Shown here: positions 1 through 7,186 of the stretch, in pieces
Numbering within the stretch: the first letter of the stretch is position 1
Layout of the letters: the number at the start of each line of letters is the position of its first letter
Assembly: GCA_964397565.1 (NCBI GenBank)
Contig: CAYNJC010000063.1
Span: 1 to 13,753 of the forward strand
Reading direction: 5' to 3'
Source: JAPLST01 sp964397565
GTDB taxonomy: Bacteria; Auribacterota; UBA3054; JAPLST01
DNA: 13,753 nucleotides
Notes under the pieces: model-generated
Told to the model about the DNA's origin: nothing
Database searches by the model: none
Seen by the model: only the letters and a program-made list of their open reading frames with translations
Position numbers and translations under genes: made by a program

Positions 1-27
1 AGGGCGGCTTCTGCAGCCGCGGTCATC

Positions 28-119
28 CGCGCCGTTGACGGGATCCACGCCGATGGCGGGATCGCCGCCTTTGGCGGGACTAGGCTGGTGCCTTAGCTAG
101 CCAAGCCAGCTCCAAGCAG
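28..119 (+). repeat. Dispersed GC-rich repeat, copy 1
   Basis: Three tandem 16-20-nt units (30-47, 48-63, 64-83) share a core like GCCG-NN-GGCGGGA, and a 22-nt block (98-119) follows. The 22-nt block is identical to 7064-7085, and the unit at 43-61 differs by one base from 7044-7062. Compared with copy 2, this copy carries about 17 extra bases (84-100) between the tandem units and the 22-nt block. It is an intergenic repeat with no coding content. The cores contain small GC-rich inverted repeats able to form hairpins. Confidence 0.75.
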
Positions 120-205
120 GCGCCCGCGGCCACAATGGGCATGACACCAAGTACGCGCATGCATTAGTAATACCACTGCGTGCCGGTCAAAGAGTCCCGC
201 TGTGG

Positions 206-234
206 TTGCGTTTTACGCACATATATGATATACT
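206..234 (+). promoter_or_regulatory. Probable sigma70 promoter for the large secreted protein gene
   Basis: A TTGCGT -35 hexamer (206-211) lies 17 bp from a TATACT -10 hexamer (229-234). The -10 matches the consensus at five of six positions and the -35 at three of six, and the spacing is ideal. Transcription would begin near 241, giving a leader of about 85 nt before the start at 325. Confidence 0.5.
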
Positions 235-244
235 GCTGCGCTGC

Positions 245-261
245 TGCCACGTGTCGTGGCA
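245..261 (+). other. Perfect 5' leader hairpin
   Basis: TGCCACG (245-251), a 3-nt loop and CGTGGCA (255-261) form a perfect 7-bp stem just downstream of the predicted transcription start. It could protect or structure the 5' end of the mRNA. No T run follows, so it is not a terminator. Confidence 0.4.
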
Positions 262-324
262 CAGCGCGAATTGACGCAGAACATGATTCGAAGACCCCTT
301 ACTAACATCTTGTGGAGAGACTCC

Positions 325-3300
325 ATGAATACCCGTTGTATTCTGCTGTCCCTTATTTTCATCAGCGCTGTGGCTGCTGTAGGCCATGCGGGCGCGACGT
401 TGTATGTGGCGCCCAACGGCAGTCACACGTATCCCTTTGCGACGTGGGCGGCCGCGGCGACGAACATTCAACTGGCGGTGGATGCGGCCTTGGATGGGGA
501 TACGCTCATTGTCAGTAATGGTGTGTACCGCGGGTACGGCGCCCAACTCAGCGGCAGCAATGTGGTGGCGATTAACAAGCTGATTACGATGACCAGTTTG
601 GCGGGCGCAGGCGCGACGATCATTGACGGCGACGGCGCGTTGCGCTGTCTCTATGTGCGTGATGGCGTGCTGGTGCGCGGCTTCACGCTGCAGAACGGGC
701 TGGCGGGCAACGGCGGCGGCGTGTACTGCTTCAATGGCGGCAATCTTGACAACTGCACGATCACCCGCAGCACGGCGACACTGGGCGGCGGCGTGTATTT
801 TGACCATGGCGGCTTGGTCACGAACTGCGTCTTGACCGGCAACGCGGCCGCTAATGGCGGCGGTGGTGGTGGCGCCTACTTCAACTACAGCAACGGGATG
901 CTGGTGAATTCCTACGTGGCATCCAACACGGCGCAATACGGCGGTGGCGTGGCCTGCGAGTACGGCGGCGCTGTGCTGGGATGTACGATCGTGTCGAACA
1001 CGGCCAGTGACGCGGGCGGCGGCGTCAGCTGCAATGAGTATGGCACGATCACGCGCTGCCATATTATCAATAATGCGGCGCATGGCCTGGTAAACAATTG
1101 GGGCGGCGGCGGCGTGCGCCTGCATCAGGGCGGCACCGTGATCAGCTCGTTGATTGTCAGCAACATGTCGCGGCTGACGGGCGGCGGCGTTTTCGCCTTT
1201 GATGGCGGCCATGTCGAGAATTGCACGGTGGTGGCCAATGGCGCGACCAATATTGGCGGCATCTATTTCCAGGATTTGGGTGGCGTCTATGATTTGGAGG
1301 TCATCAACAGTATTGCGTATCTCAATCAGAATGGCAATAACAACGGTGGGCTCTATACCTACACGTGTACGACACCCGGGCCGATGGGTGACGGCAACAT
1401 TACGAATGACCCACAGTTTGTCGATGTCGCCAGCAATGATTTTCATTTGCAGATGAACTCGCCGTGCGTGGACACCGGCACCAACATGCCCTGGATGACG
1501 TTGCAGCGCGACCTGGACGGCAATCCGCGCATTATGTATGGGCGGGTCGACCTGGGCGCCTACGAGACCTATCGCTGGATGACGCTGGTGGTGCAATCCG
1601 ATGCGCCCAGTAATAATGTCACCATTGCGTGTGCGCCGGCGGCGACGAATGCTGTCAGCAGTGCCGCAACGCCTTTTGTGCTGGTGTACAACGCGCTGAC
1701 CGAGGTCGTGCTGACCGCGCCGGCCACGGCGACCAATCGCGTCTTTGACCGTTGGGACGTCGACGGCACCAGCTTTGGACCGAGTCAAGTGGTGACCGTG
1801 CAGATGGCCACCGCGCACGTGGCAACGGCCTATTATGTCGGCGCCGACGATGTCGCGCAGGTGGTCGTGACAACCGCCAACAGCAATGTGGCACGCTACA
1901 GCGCCGTGGATTTGGGTGTCACCAGCGGCAGCTATACCATTGCGCGCGCCTTCGTCATCAGCAACAGCGGCGCGGCCTCGCTGGCCGTGACCAGCACGCC
2001 GCCCGTGCAAGTGCTGGGCATGTGGTCGAATTACTTCAGCATCAGCGCGCAACCGGCCAGCGTGTACATCCCGCCAAAACAAGGTGAACAATTTGTCGTC
2101 CTGTTCCACCCGCCGTCGACCAGCAATGGCAGTGTTACAGCCACTATTTCGTTTGCGTTCCGCGCCGCGGCGCAGAATCCGTTTGACTTTGCCGTCACCG
2201 GTAGCTGGCGCAATTTCACGCCGCAGCCGGGCGCGCAGGTGATGGCCACGGCTGGCAGCTATAGCGACCGCGTCCATGTCTGGTGGCCACCCAGCTTGGG
2301 TGCGACGTGGTATGAATTGTTCCGCAGCATAACCAACAACATGCCGACCGCCGAGTTGATTGCCAATGGCGCGGAGATGACGAATCACATCGACACACCG
2401 GTCGTGCAGGGACAGTTGTATTACTACTGGGTGCGCACGCGCAACGAGTATGGCCAGAGCGTCTTTGGCGGGCCCGCTAGCGGTTATGCGCGCCTCGACA
2501 CGGGTGCCGGCGTGAGCGCCAGTGACGGCGCGGCCAACGATCGTATTTTCATCCAGTGGCAGGCGCTCTCAGGCGCGACCAGCTACAGGCTCTACCGCAA
2601 CACTGCCGGCGACACCGCGACCATGGCGTTGATTGCCAGCCTGAGTACCACGGTTTACACAGACACGAGCATCATGCCCGGCCGCACCTATTATTATTGG
2701 GTGCGCGGCGCCGCGTCGGCCGGCGAAGGCGCCTTGAGCACGTCTGACGGCGGCTATGCTTTCATCCTGCCGCCCGCATCGTTGTCGGCCAGTGGGAATG
2801 TCACGGATGGCATCATGCTGTGGTGGCCGACCGCCGCCGGCGCTGCCTCGTACAACATCTACCGCAACACGACGTCCGTTTCCAATGGCTTGCTGCCGTA
2901 TGCCACTGTGGTGGATCCGTCCTATTGGGACGCGAACGTCACGGCGGGCGCGCCGTACTATTATTGGGTGCAAGCCGTGGCGCCGGCCTGTGTCAGCGTG
3001 TTCAGCACGAGTGTGGTTGGCTATGCCGCGCTGGCAACGCCAACGGCATTGCTGGCCAGCGATGGCATCTATACCAACAAGGTGGCGGTGCAATGGACCG
3101 GCGTCACTGGCGCGCTGTCGTACACGGTACTGCGCAGTACGCAAATGGGCAGCGCGAGCCCGACGCCGATGGCGACGACGGCGATGACGCAGTATGATGA
3201 TTTCGGCGCCATGCCCGGAACGGTGTATTATTACCGCGTGCAGGCAAACGCGGCGGCGACGTCGAGCGGCGCCAGCTTGGAGAACAGTGGCTATGCGCTG

Positions 3301-3804
3301 TTCTCGATCAATGCCAACACTTGGTGGCTCTGGCACACCGCCAAGAAGGTGCGCATCAAGGCGTTTCAGGTCAATCCGGCGCTCGGGCCGTTTATGACAG
3401 CTGGCTGGCGCGTCGGCGTGGGCACGTTGAGCAATGACGCATTTGTGGTTACCCACGGGCCGCACGCGCTGCTGCCCAACAATAATGCGGAGACCTTGTG
3501 GGTGGCCCGCGGCAACGGCAAGCAAAAATTCCTCATCCAATACAACAAGAAAAACAATCGTTTGATCTATAATTATGTCGGCACGTTGCCCGAGCCGCTG
3601 ATTGTGTTCATGCTGCCGCAATCCATGCTGCCGGGCACCGCGGGCCTTTTGACGCTGAAGCGCGATGAACCCCAGCTGTCGGTCGGCTTCTATTTGACGC
3701 CGGTGCCGGTGCGGAAACGCGGCGGCTGGACGCGCATGCAAGCCGCGGTGCTGGACGTGACCGCGCCGCAGGACGTGCAGTGGATGCTGAACCAGCAGAA
3801 CTAA
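325..3804 (+). CDS. Large secreted beta-helix / InlB-like / FnIII-repeat surface protein
   Basis: A 1159-residue exported protein. The ATG at 325 is chosen because GGAGAG (314-319) lies 5 nt upstream and a clean signal peptide follows (residues 1-22, cut after GHA); in-frame upstream ATGs lack both. Domains in order: glycine-rich parallel beta-helix repeats of the GGGVYF...NCTI type (~105-340); a choice-of-anchor-Q-like segment with DPQFVD, DFHLQ, DLDGNPR and VDLGAYE (~358-414); an InlB-like repeat (~417-505); an ASH/Hydin-like beta-sandwich with VISNSGAASLAV (~512-627); four FnIII-like repeats with YYYWV and GYA signatures (~632-992); and a C-terminal domain of about 165 residues that I do not recognise. 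No lyase or hydrolase active site, dockerin, PEP-CTERM or LPXTG sorting motif is evident. By analogy it is a surface or matrix protein, perhaps carbohydrate-binding; the specific role is unknown. Confidence 0.85.
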   Translation: MNTRCILLSLIFISAVAAVGHAGATLYVAPNGSHTYPFATWAAAATNIQLAVDAALDGDTLIVSNGVYRGYGAQLSGSNVVAINKLITMTSLAGAGATIIDGDGALRCLYVRDGVLVRGFTLQNGLAGNGGGVYCFNGGNLDNCTITRSTATLGGGVYFDHGGLVTNCVLTGNAAANGGGGGGAYFNYSNGMLVNSYVASNTAQYGGGVACEYGGAVLGCTIVSNTASDAGGGVSCNEYGTITRCHIINNAAHGLVNNWGGGGVRLHQGGTVISSLIVSNMSRLTGGGVFAFDGGHVENCTVVANGATNIGGIYFQDLGGVYDLEVINSIAYLNQNGNNNGGLYTYTCTTPGPMGDGNITNDPQFVDVASNDFHLQMNSPCVDTGTNMPWMTLQRDLDGNPRIMYGRVDLGAYETYRWMTLVVQSDAPSNNVTIACAPAATNAVSSAATPFVLVYNALTEVVLTAPATATNRVFDRWDVDGTSFGPSQVVTVQMATAHVATAYYVGADDVAQVVVTTANSNVARYSAVDLGVTSGSYTIARAFVISNSGAASLAVTSTPPVQVLGMWSNYFSISAQPASVYIPPKQGEQFVVLFHPPSTSNGSVTATISFAFRAAAQNPFDFAVTGSWRNFTPQPGAQVMATAGSYSDRVHVWWPPSLGATWYELFRSITNNMPTAELIANGAEMTNHIDTPVVQGQLYYYWVRTRNEYGQSVFGGPASGYARLDTGAGVSASDGAANDRIFIQWQALSGATSYRLYRNTAGDTATMALIASLSTTVYTDTSIMPGRTYYYWVRGAASAGEGALSTSDGGYAFILPPASLSASGNVTDGIMLWWPTAAGAASYNIYRNTTSVSNGLLPYATVVDPSYWDANVTAGAPYYYWVQAVAPACVSVFSTSVVGYAALATPTALLASDGIYTNKVAVQWTGVTGALSYTVLRSTQMGSASPTPMATTAMTQYDDFGAMPGTVYYYRVQANAAATSSGASLENSGYALFSINANTWWLWHTAKKVRIKAFQVNPALGPFMTAGWRVGVGTLSNDAFVVTHGPHALLPNNNAETLWVARGNGKQKFLIQYNKKNNRLIYNYVGTLPEPLIVFMLPQSMLPGTAGLLTLKRDEPQLSVGFYLTPVPVRKRGGWTRMQAAVLDVTAPQDVQWMLNQQN

Positions 3805-3830
3805 GGTTGCCCGCGCGCGGCAGTGTGTGG

Positions 3831-3918
3831 CTGTAGTAACGTCCCCTGCTTTGAGTCCCGCCATCGGCGCGGATCTGGGACGTTGCATGTGTCGCGGCGC
3901 GGAGCGCCGCGACTACAG
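3831..3918. repeat. REP-like nested palindromic element
   Basis: Three inverted repeats occupy one intergenic spacer. CTGTAGT (3831-3837) pairs with ACTACAG (3912-3918). AACGTCCC (3838-3845) pairs with GGGACGTT (3877-3884). A perfect 10-bp stem (GTCGCGGCGC, 3891-3900; GCGCCGCGAC, 3904-3913) closes a 3-nt loop. The organisation resembles an intergenic REP/MITE-like palindrome. The strong hairpin has no T run, so it is not a classical intrinsic terminator, although it may protect the 3' end of the upstream mRNA. Confidence 0.55.
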
Positions 3919-3992
3919 AAACGCGCAGCAGTGTCCTGCAAATTGGCGTACCACGACGTTAGGTTGCCATCGCTGGAGGAGGGCGCTGCTGG

Positions 3993-4021
3993 TTGACGCC
4001 CGCGCCCGTTTTCCGTATACT
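3993..4021 (+). promoter_or_regulatory. Strong sigma70 promoter of tolB
   Basis: TTGACG (3993-3998) and TATACT (4016-4021) are each five of six matches to consensus, with a 17-bp spacer. Transcription would start near 4027, leaving a leader of about 27 nt that contains the AAGGAG ribosome site. tolB is therefore probably transcribed independently of the upstream gene. Confidence 0.8.
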
Positions 4022-4040
4022 TTCTCATGACGTTTATTAT

Positions 4041-4046
4041 AAGGAG
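4041..4046 (+). promoter_or_regulatory. Ribosome binding site deciding the tolB start
   Basis: AAGGAG sits 7 nt before the ATG at 4054. The in-frame ATG at 4027 falls at the predicted transcription start, upstream of this site, so the 4054 start is preferred. Confidence 0.8.
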
Positions 4047-4053
4047 TACACGA

Positions 4054-5337
4054 ATGCAGACCGCATGTGTTGCGGCCAGCCTGCGCTGGTCATTACTGAT
4101 GATTGCTGTGTGCGCGCTCCACGGCGCGGCGGAAACCATCCGCATCGAGCCGATTCGCGGCCAGGCCGACGATGTCTATCCCTTTTACATTCCGGATTTT
4201 GCCGGCGATGCCAGCGGGGCGCAGATGGCGCAAATCATCCGCCGTGACTTGAACCGCTACGGCGCGTTCAGCGAGGCGCGCCTCACCCCCAGCGATGCGC
4301 GCACACTCGACAATGCCGACCGCAGTAAGAACATCATTCATTACTCGAATTGGGCCAACCTGGGTGCGACCGTGCTGGGCAAGGGCACGCTGGCGGGCAG
4401 TGATGTCGATTTTTCGCTCTATCTATGCGGCGCGCAAAAGCGCGTGCTGGGCAAGCGCTATCCGTATTCGAGCGCAGCGCTGCGGCGCGTCGCCCACACC
4501 ATTGCCGATGACATCATTGCCGGGCTGCTCAAAGAGAAGGGCTTTTTCGCCTCGCGCCTGTTGTACGTCAAGCAAAGCGGCGCCAGTCGCAACATTTACA
4601 TCTGTGATTCGGATGGCGCGGCGCAACGGCCGCTGACACGCAGCACCAGTCTCTCGGTCTTTCCGGATTGGTTCCCGGATCGGCAGAACATCATCTTCAC
4701 CAGCTATTTCGAGGGCCGGCCACTCATTTACAAGCTCAACATTCGCTCCGGCCAAGCCCAGAAACTGGTGGCGATGCCCGGCATGAACACGAGCGGCGCG
4801 GTTGCGCCCAATGGCCGTCAGATAGCCGCTATTCTCGACAAAGACGGCATGCCCGAGCTCTACGTCCTGAGTCTCTCGGGCGAAACCCGCACACGGCTGA
4901 CCCACGGGCGCGCAGCCGAGTCTTCGCCATCCTGGTCGCCCGATGGGCAGAATATTGTCTATTCGAGTGAAGAACAGATGGGGCGCCCGCAGATCTACAT
5001 CATCGCCGCTAGCGGCGGCACGCCCCGCCGCATTTCTAATCCGAGCATGTCACCCTATTGCACCTCGCCGGCCTGGTCGCCGGATGGCAAGAAAATTGCC
5101 TTTGTCGCCCAAGTCGGCGGCAATTTTGAGATCTGTGTCTACGACATGAGCGCCCGCAAAGTTAGTAATGTGACCGGCAATCCCAGCAATGATGAATCGC
5201 CGAGCTGGGCCAGCAATTCACGCCACATCGCGTTCTGTCGCGCGGGCTCGCAGATTTTGCTGGTGGATGCGGAAACCGGCAAGACGACCCCGCTCCTTGC
5301 CGAAGGCGGTTGCTTGCAGCCACAATGGGAACCCTGA
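4054..5337 (+). CDS. tolB: Tol-Pal system beta-propeller protein TolB
   Basis: A 427-residue periplasmic protein, close to the ~430 residues of E. coli TolB. TolB works with Pal and the TolQRA inner-membrane complex to keep the outer membrane attached and constricted during division. A signal peptide covers residues 1 to about 26 (hydrophobic core, then HGAAE). An N-terminal alpha/beta domain (~28-150) is followed by a C-terminal six-bladed propeller of PD40/WD40-like repeats, with motifs such as FPDWFPDRQNIIFTS, PSWSPDGQNIVYSS, PAWSPDGKKIAFVA and PSWASNSRHIAFCR. It has its own consensus-like promoter and a strong ribosome site. The usual partners tolQ, tolR, tolA and pal are not in this window, so the gene is either split from its classical operon or at its edge. 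The TolB family call is firm. Confidence 0.93.
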   Translation: MQTACVAASLRWSLLMIAVCALHGAAETIRIEPIRGQADDVYPFYIPDFAGDASGAQMAQIIRRDLNRYGAFSEARLTPSDARTLDNADRSKNIIHYSNWANLGATVLGKGTLAGSDVDFSLYLCGAQKRVLGKRYPYSSAALRRVAHTIADDIIAGLLKEKGFFASRLLYVKQSGASRNIYICDSDGAAQRPLTRSTSLSVFPDWFPDRQNIIFTSYFEGRPLIYKLNIRSGQAQKLVAMPGMNTSGAVAPNGRQIAAILDKDGMPELYVLSLSGETRTRLTHGRAAESSPSWSPDGQNIVYSSEEQMGRPQIYIIAASGGTPRRISNPSMSPYCTSPAWSPDGKKIAFVAQVGGNFEICVYDMSARKVSNVTGNPSNDESPSWASNSRHIAFCRAGSQILLVDAETGKTTPLLAEGGCLQPQWEP

Positions 5338-5406
5338 GCAGCCGCAGGTATCAACCATCAATGTTCAATGGGCACTTTTCATGTGCCGCGCTGCCGGCAA
5401 TGATAT

Positions 5407-5427
5407 ATGACCAATGACCAATGACCA
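5407..5427 (+). repeat. Heptanucleotide tandem repeat (ATGACCA)x3 at a start codon
   Basis: Three perfect head-to-tail copies of ATGACCA (5407-5413, 5414-5420, 5421-5427). Each copy contains an ATG, and because the unit is 7 nt the three ATGs lie in three different reading frames. The third (5421) is in frame with the sugar kinase. No Shine-Dalgarno sequence is visible in front of it. Confidence 0.85.
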
Positions 5428-6353
5428 ACGAACAACACATGACTGCCATTCCTGACATCACCGCAGTCGGCTCCGTCGCGCTGGATACTGTCACGACACC
5501 CGCAGGCACCCGCAAGGAGATGCTGGGTGGCTCCGTCACCCATTTTGCGCTCAGCGCCAGTTTTCAAGCGCGAGTCGGTCTGGTCGGCATTGTTGGCGAT
5601 GATTTCCCCGCCGAACACACCCAATTGCTGCAGGCGCGCGGCGTCGACCTGGCTGGCCTTGACATTGTCAAAGGCGCCGCGACATTTCGCTGGGAAGGCT
5701 CCTACCTGCGCGATCTGAACGCCGCCGAAACGCATTGCACCGCGCTGAATGTCTTTGCCACCTTTCGGCCGACGCTGCCGCCCGAGTATCGCCGCGCGCC
5801 GGTGCTGTTCCTCGCCAACATCTCGCCGGGCCTGCAGCTGCACGTGATCGAGCAAATGGATCCCACGGCGTATCGCATTTGCGACACGATGAATCTGTGG
5901 ATTCGTGAGACGCGCGATGAATTGGCCAAGGTCTTTGCCCAAGTCCAGATTGCCATTCTGAATGACGGCGAGGCGCGCCTGTTCACCGGCGAGAACAATT
6001 TGATCAAGGCCGGCCGCGCCCTGCTTGACCTCGGCCTCGAGTATTGCGTCATCAAAAAAGGCGAACATGGCGCCCTGATTTTTGGCAGGGATGATTTTTT
6101 TGCGGCGGTGCCGGCCTTTCCGGTCGAAACTGTCGTCGACCCGACCGGCGCGGGCGACTCGTTTGCCGGCGGCTTTGTCGGCTGCCTCGCGCGCCATGGC
6201 GATCAGACGCACGCCACCGTCAAGGAAGCGCTGCGCTGGGGCGCGGTCATGGGTTCGTTTAACGTCGCCGCCTTCAGTTGCGACCGGCTGCGTACCTTGA
6301 CGCGCGCCGAGATCGAGCAGCGGCTGGCGGTCTTGCAGACCATCACTACCTGA
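5421..6353 (+). CDS. PfkB/ribokinase-family carbohydrate kinase
   Basis: A 310-residue cytoplasmic kinase of the PfkB (ribokinase/adenosine kinase) superfamily, which transfers phosphate from ATP to a sugar or nucleoside hydroxyl. An N-terminal glycine pair (GGSVTHFALSA, ~36-46) marks the substrate site. NDGEARLF (~181-188) matches the conserved N-x-x-E magnesium/phosphate motif. DPTGAGDSF (240-248) is the C-terminal signature with catalytic Asp246. The substrate cannot be told from sequence alone. Two starts are possible, ATG at 5421 or ATG at 5439, and neither has a ribosome site, unlike the neighbouring genes; the 5421 start lies inside a heptanucleotide repeat. It is followed after 11 nt by the DJ-1-like gene, so the two are probably co-transcribed. 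Confidence 0.88.
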   Translation: MTNEQHMTAIPDITAVGSVALDTVTTPAGTRKEMLGGSVTHFALSASFQARVGLVGIVGDDFPAEHTQLLQARGVDLAGLDIVKGAATFRWEGSYLRDLNAAETHCTALNVFATFRPTLPPEYRRAPVLFLANISPGLQLHVIEQMDPTAYRICDTMNLWIRETRDELAKVFAQVQIAILNDGEARLFTGENNLIKAGRALLDLGLEYCVIKKGEHGALIFGRDDFFAAVPAFPVETVVDPTGAGDSFAGGFVGCLARHGDQTHATVKEALRWGAVMGSFNVAAFSCDRLRTLTRAEIEQRLAVLQTITT

Positions 6354-6364
6354 CGGAGTGCGCC

Positions 6365-6919
6365 ATGAAAACATGCCTGGTCGCCGTGGCCGATGGCACG
6401 GAAGAACTCGAAGCGGTCGCGGTCATTGACACGCTGCGGCGGGCCGGTGTGCAGGTGACGGTCGCGTCCGTCGGCGGCCGGCAGGTGACGTGTTCGCGCG
6501 GCGTGACGTTGGTGGCCGACGCCCTGATCAGCGCGTGCGCGCAGCAGCGCTTTGATGCCATCGTGCTGCCGGGCGGCTTGCCCGGCGCCGAACATTTGCG
6601 TGACAGCGCGGAGTTGACCGACCTGTTGCGACGCCAGCACGCGGAAGGCCGTCTGTTGGCGGCCATTTGCGCTTCGCCGGCGGTGGTGCTGCAGCATCAT
6701 GGCCTGATTGGCGCGCGCCACGCCACCTGCTATCCCGGCTGTGAGAAGACCTTGGAAAACGCGGATGCCACGGGCGCGGCGGTCGTGGTGGACGGCCCGT
6801 GCATCACCAGCAGAGGCCCGGGCACGGCCTTGCCGTTTGCGCTGGCGCTGGTGCGCGGATTGTGCGGCGAAGCCAGCGCCAGCAAGGTTGCGGCCGGCAT
6901 GCTGACGCCGGCACACTGA
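6365..6919 (+). CDS. DJ-1/YajL/ThiJ-family protein
   Basis: A 184-residue cytoplasmic protein of the DJ-1/PfpI superfamily, closest in pattern to human DJ-1 and bacterial YajL. Family members are associated with oxidative-stress protection and glyoxalase or deglycase-like chemistry; the in vivo activity is debated. The nucleophile-elbow cysteine is Cys102 (AAICASP) and the partner acid is Glu16 (DGTEELEAV). The C-terminal SRGPGTALPFALALV block closely resembles DJ-1. Human DJ-1 His126 appears to be replaced by Tyr in the TCYPG segment. GGAG (6355-6358) lies 6 nt before the ATG and the sugar kinase stop is 11 nt upstream, indicating an operon. A longer in-frame start at 6278 would overlap the kinase and is not preferred. 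Confidence 0.9.
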   Translation: MKTCLVAVADGTEELEAVAVIDTLRRAGVQVTVASVGGRQVTCSRGVTLVADALISACAQQRFDAIVLPGGLPGAEHLRDSAELTDLLRRQHAEGRLLAAICASPAVVLQHHGLIGARHATCYPGCEKTLENADATGAAVVVDGPCITSRGPGTALPFALALVRGLCGEASASKVAAGMLTPAH

Positions 6920-7005
6920 CTTCTGTAAAAACGCGAGCGACTACTGGTTTGGCCAGGACCGCCAACGGCGTGGATCGCGCATGCTGCCTCTGCTTCTACT
7001 TTTGC

Positions 7006-7026
7006 ACCGAATACCGAACACCGATT
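7006..7026 (+). repeat. Degenerate heptanucleotide tandem repeat
   Basis: ACCGAAT (7006-7012), ACCGAAC (7013-7019) and ACCGATT (7020-7026) are three head-to-tail 7-nt units differing at the last two positions. They lie in the spacer after the DJ-1-like gene, directly before the second copy of the dispersed GC-rich repeat. Confidence 0.55.
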
Positions 7027-7028
7027 AT

Positions 7029-7085
7029 CCCGCCGCTGGCGGGATCCACGCCGCTGGCGGGACTAGCCAAGCCAGCTCCAAGCAG
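7029..7085 (+). repeat. Dispersed GC-rich repeat, copy 2
   Basis: Two 18-nt tandem units (7031-7048, 7049-7066) differ only in their last four bases. They run into a 22-nt block (7064-7085) identical to 98-119. CCCGCC-GCT-GGCGGG (7029-7043) is a perfect 6-bp hairpin. The 19-nt segment 7044-7062 recurs exactly in reverse orientation at 13650-13668. This spacer separates the + strand half of the window from the - strand half. Confidence 0.8.
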
Positions 7086-7186
7086 CCGAATACCGTGCAA
7101 GGGAGCGGCCCCTGCGCCGCGAATGCTGCGGTCTTTTGTCACTCCAAGCCCGATCTTGGCCCGCGCGAATCGCTCCTTCGTTATAC

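Larger units (their letters stand above)
1..324. other. Non-coding region upstream of the large secreted protein gene
   Basis: I see no convincing gene here. The stretch holds a dispersed GC-rich repeat (28-119), a probable sigma70 promoter (206-234) and a short perfect hairpin (245-261) in the presumed 5' leader of the gene starting at 325. A long minus-strand frame that enters this region is a shadow of the downstream gene. Confidence 0.6.

Noticed and set aside
28..119. The tandem GC-rich units considered as a CRISPR array
   Set aside because: The units are 16-20 nt, directly adjacent with no spacers of constant length, and no cas gene is present.
187..2388. A 733-codon open frame on the minus strand antisense to the large surface protein gene
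   Set aside because: It is rich in Arg, His and Ala, with no signal peptide, recognisable domain or ribosome site. Its length follows from the GC-biased codons of the sense gene, whose domains are clear.
2569..3888. A 439-codon open frame on the minus strand
   Set aside because: It is the same kind of antisense shadow, with low-complexity Arg/His-rich sequence opposite clear FnIII repeats.
4027..4053. An earlier tolB start at 4027
   Set aside because: It coincides with the predicted transcription start and lies before the AAGGAG site; the signal peptide is better defined from 4054.
5379..6374. A 331-codon minus-strand frame opposite the PfkB kinase
   Set aside because: The + strand frame has the complete PfkB motifs; the antisense product shows no family features.
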